A stretch of DNA of 62,616 nucleotides from the NCBI GenBank assembly GCA_015069565.1, contig SVIJ01000003.1, positions 1-62,616 on the forward strand, in the 5' to 3' direction. This DNA comes from Clostridiales bacterium (GTDB lineage Bacteria > Bacillota > Clostridia > Christensenellales > Borkfalkiaceae). Below the pieces are notes generated by a model. It worked only from the letters and a program-made list of their open reading frames with translations, ran no database searches and was not told the origin of the DNA. Below are positions 60,180 through 62,616 of the stretch, piece by piece (within the stretch, counting starts at the first letter, position 1; the number at the start of each line of letters is the position of its first letter). Both the position numbers and the translations under genes were made by a program.

Positions 60180-62616
60180 TTAGGTTTCCTTGTAGTAGTA
60201 GCACATACATTGCCACGAATCGTAGAATTCCTTGCCGTGAATCTTGATGGTGAGCAGGCGCAGAGCTTGATAGATGTCTTCCGTCACCTTTACCATACCG
60301 TAAAGTTCGCTGTCTTTATCCACCGCAAGCGCTTCTTCCAAAGCCGCCTTCATCAGGTCGGTGTAATCGGGGTAAGCGTTGCCGTTTTCGTCCTGCATAT
60401 CGCTCATGTTGAAGTTGATCACCAAGCCCGTTTCTTCGTCGCGCATATTGCTGGAAAGGAGCGCTTGAAGGGTGGTGGTGCTTTCAAAGAATCTTGTAGG
60501 AGCAATCAAATCGACGTAGATATACGAACCGAAGGTGGAATCGTGCTTCAATTCTCTTGCGAAGCCGTCGCTGTCAAAGCCAAAGGCAATCCCGTCCGCT
60601 CTTTCGCCGATAGAAGCGCCGTCGGGGCCAAGGATGGAAACGTAAGGAGGCGTTGCACATTCCGTAAGCGTTTTCACGGTTTCGCCGCCATGGTAGCGGA
60701 TAACAAGTTCATATTTATCCCCTGTAAACTGGGGGTTCCAGTCTGCCGCCGCAATATAGTAGGATTGACCTGCGGTCAAACGAACGGTGAACAGGAAATC
60801 GCCGATTTCTGCGTCCGATTCATGCTCGAAGATAACTGCGCCGCTTTCGTCGTATTTCAGGTCGGTGGAAGTAAAGAATGCGGAAGGATCCAGCTTGCTT
60901 GCGTCTTTCGAAATGGTACGATCGGAAAAGATGGTGTATACGCCCGATTTCGTCGGCGTGAAGAGATACTTGTAGCCACGGGGCATAATCGCCTTTTGGA
61001 TATCAACCACCGCTCTCACTTCGGGAACTTCCTGCGAGTAGTCCATTTCGGGAATTTCAATCGCAAAGTAGAAGTGAACGCCAACGCAAGGGTTGGGTAC
61101 GTGGTCGGTGTTGTACGCGTCGAAGTAGCAGCAAAGCTCCAACCATTCGTTTTCTTGACCAGAGCCGAATTGTTCGGTCATGAATTGCAGGATTTGCGCA
61201 AGCTCTTCGGTGACGGGCACGTAGCCGTTGTCGGAGTGGAGCTCCGCGTTCGCATATTGCGCCAAAATCGGTTCAAGGTCGCCGATTGCGCCGTTGTCTT
61301 CATAAATGAAGAAGTCGTTGACCGCCATATCGTAGATGGAGTAGGTACACCACTGCGTAGCGGTATCCGAAAGGTCGGTAAACAAAATCGGGCCGTCTAC
61401 GGTGTTGACGTGGTACAAGCCGTCCGTTTCGTTCAAAACAACCGTTGCGTACTTGCCAAAGCGGGGGGAAGTTTCAGGCACGTCGTTTTCCGTCTTGTAG
61501 CCTTCCTTGTTGCTCAATCGTTCGGTCGCCGCATAGCGGAGTACCGTCGTGGAGTTTTCACCCAAGGACTCGAAGCGCAGGTTGGAGATGTATACCGTGT
61601 CGTCCCCTTCGGAATCGGTAAGGTCTTTTGCGTAAGCAAGGGAGAGAACGTGTTCGCCGCCCTTGACGGGAACGTAGGCGTAGCAGGTCTTCCATTCCAG
61701 ATCTACGCCCGTGTACGTCTTCATGGGCACGCCGTCCACCAAAACGTGGAAGTAGTCGCCGCCGCCTTCGCAAGAAATTTTATAGTCAAAGGTGAATACG
61801 TAGTCTTCGTAGCCCGTTTCGGGAACGTCAACGTGTACGTTCAGGATGGAAGTCGTCATCGGTGCGTACAAGCCTGCAAGCTGACCGTTGGGAGCGTAGA
61901 TACAATCCCTGCCGTCTTTTTGCGTCGGGATGAACGGCCAAACGTATTCGTTTTCGTCAAACGAGAAGGTCAAATTGTCCGAGCCGAGCGCTGCGTTGAG
62001 CTCGTCGTCCGTAGGATCGGGAACGGTGGGCTCGATCCAAATAAGATCGTCTAAATCGCCCGTATCAACGTCGCCGCTGTTGCTGAAATCCTGTTTGTAG
62101 TCCGAGCCGAGATATTTATCGACGCGGAGCATAAACTCTTCCACGCTCGAGAATGCGCCCACGGCGATGTAGGCTACTACGCCGTAGCGGTCGATGATGT
62201 ACGTTGTGGGCCAGCCCTGGAAGGAACCCATATAGTTTTGGATGTCCGTCAAATCGAAATGGCTTACAGGGTAGTCGATGGAAAAATTCTTATCCTTCCA
62301 AAGTGCAGGATACAGCGGATGCCCCTTGGTGGGGTCTTGGGGGTTTTGGTTGGAAACAAAGCCGCGCACGTTGTCAAGCGAGTAGCCCATGTTGTGGTGA
62401 ATAGCAATCAGCTCGAATTGATCTGCAAATCTCGGATCGTTATACACTTCGCTAAAATCGGGCATTTCGCCAAGACAGGGGCTGCATTCCATATACCAGA
62501 AGTTGAGCATTACCATGTCCTTTTCTTCCAGCATTTCGGAAAGGGTCAATACTTCGCCGTTCAACGTTTCGATTTCAAAATCGTGCATAACGTCCCGATG
62601 GAGTAGATGTGACCTT
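60180..62616 (-). CDS. TlpA/thioredoxin-domain surface protein (5' end outside window)
   Basis: The frame is open to the right edge, so at least 811 codons are present and the start (with any signal peptide) is missing; the Met at 62588 is internal, because VMHDFEIETLNG matches the usual GDxxxDFxLxTLDG opening of TlpA domains. The thioredoxin-like domain (~1-160 from that Met) has FWYMECSPCLGEMPDF (Cys35, Cys38) and the cis-Pro loop FQGWPTTYIIDRYG. After an acidic linker come a carbohydrate-binding-like beta-sandwich (~200-350, PAPMTTSILNVHV-type region) and PPC-like modules (YKYLFTPTKSGVYTIFSD, TVRLTAGQSYYIAAAD). Partial paralogue of the neighbouring 669-residue lipoprotein. A likely extracytoplasmic thiol-disulfide protein that could accept electrons from the polyferredoxin-thioredoxin protein. 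Confidence 0.75.
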   Translation of the reverse strand, partial: RSHLLHRDVMHDFEIETLNGEVLTLSEMLEEKDMVMLNFWYMECSPCLGEMPDFSEVYNDPRFADQFELIAIHHNMGYSLDNVRGFVSNQNPQDPTKGHPLYPALWKDKNFSIDYPVSHFDLTDIQNYMGSFQGWPTTYIIDRYGVVAYIAVGAFSSVEEFMLRVDKYLGSDYKQDFSNSGDVDTGDLDDLIWIEPTVPDPTDDELNAALGSDNLTFSFDENEYVWPFIPTQKDGRDCIYAPNGQLAGLYAPMTTSILNVHVDVPETGYEDYVFTFDYKISCEGGGDYFHVLVDGVPMKTYTGVDLEWKTCYAYVPVKGGEHVLSLAYAKDLTDSEGDDTVYISNLRFESLGENSTTVLRYAATERLSNKEGYKTENDVPETSPRFGKYATVVLNETDGLYHVNTVDGPILFTDLSDTATQWCTYSIYDMAVNDFFIYEDNGAIGDLEPILAQYANAELHSDNGYVPVTEELAQILQFMTEQFGSGQENEWLELCCYFDAYNTDHVPNPCVGVHFYFAIEIPEMDYSQEVPEVRAVVDIQKAIMPRGYKYLFTPTKSGVYTIFSDRTISKDASKLDPSAFFTSTDLKYDESGAVIFEHESDAEIGDFLFTVRLTAGQSYYIAAADWNPQFTGDKYELVIRYHGGETVKTLTECATPPYVSILGPDGASIGERADGIAFGFDSDGFARELKHDSTFGSYIYVDLIAPTRFFESTTTLQALLSSNMRDEETGLVINFNMSDMQDENGNAYPDYTDLMKAALEEALAVDKDSELYGMVKVTEDIYQALRLLTIKIHGKEFYDSWQCMCYYYKET

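Noticed and set aside
60210-62054. 614-codon open frame on the plus strand
   Set aside because: Antisense to the TlpA-domain gene; shadow composition.

Overview
The window reads as a chromosomal segment of a strictly fermentative gut Bacillota. I favour a Clostridia/Christensenellales-type lineage, an inference from style rather than from a marker gene. The evidence is: many lipoproteins with a lipobox followed by a Ser/Thr/Asp-rich tether (ACGDKGDSS-like), consensus sigma-A promoters (TTGACA-17-TATAAT), AGGAGG-type ribosome binding sites, a pectin/galacturonate pathway, an Opp peptide importer, and a CD1871A-like/polyferredoxin pair typical of Clostridia. TAA, TGA and TAG all end genes, so the code is standard. 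I found no tRNA, rRNA, CRISPR, transposase or integrase.

Layout. (1) 1-8,200 (+): the tail of a repeat-bearing secreted protein, a putative TIM-barrel lipoprotein, a 52-residue small protein, and a 1,989-residue secreted protein that combines the repeat of the first with the catalytic-like domain of the second. (2) 8,300-21,030: carbohydrate use. A Gfo/Idh/MocA oxidoreductase is followed by a promoter-led operon of GH36 alpha-galactosidase, trehalase-like toroid enzyme, GH28 polygalacturonase-like enzyme and NodB-like deacetylase. An AraC regulator lies divergent to uxaB (tagaturonate reductase), a YitT-type membrane gene, uxaA (altronate dehydratase) and a WYL regulator. None of the enzymes in this block has an obvious signal peptide, so they probably act on imported oligosaccharides and galacturonate. 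(3) 21,300-27,990: housekeeping and orphan genes: a CPCC/BspA-like protein, an amber-interrupted small ORF, a membrane-free FtsH-like protease, a probably leaderless ADP-ribosylglycohydrolase, an RluA pseudouridine synthase, an ECF S-component and a sodium:neurotransmitter-type symporter.

(4) 28,160-45,283 (+): a likely single transcription unit from a perfect sigma-A promoter to a strong hairpin terminator. It holds a giant subtilase (split by a -1 frameshift), a lipoprotein, OppA, OppB, OppC, OppD, an OppF with a fused N-terminal zinc ribbon, and a small membrane protein. Extracellular proteolysis and peptide uptake appear genetically coupled. (5) 45,237-46,251: a ~1 kb cassette bracketed by a perfect 47-bp direct repeat that is itself the operon terminator. 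It carries a divergent XRE repressor and a zinc-ribbon/TM2-like gene whose ribbon closely matches the one on OppF. (6) 46,384-62,616: three very long lipoproteins and a partial TlpA-domain protein on the minus strand surround a plus-strand redox operon, a CD1871A-like membrane protein plus a polyferredoxin fused to two thioredoxin-like domains. That operon could carry reducing power across the membrane to extracytoplasmic thiols. The last intergenic space (59,916-60,124) is a mirrored array of GTGAATTG boxes alternating with small hairpins.
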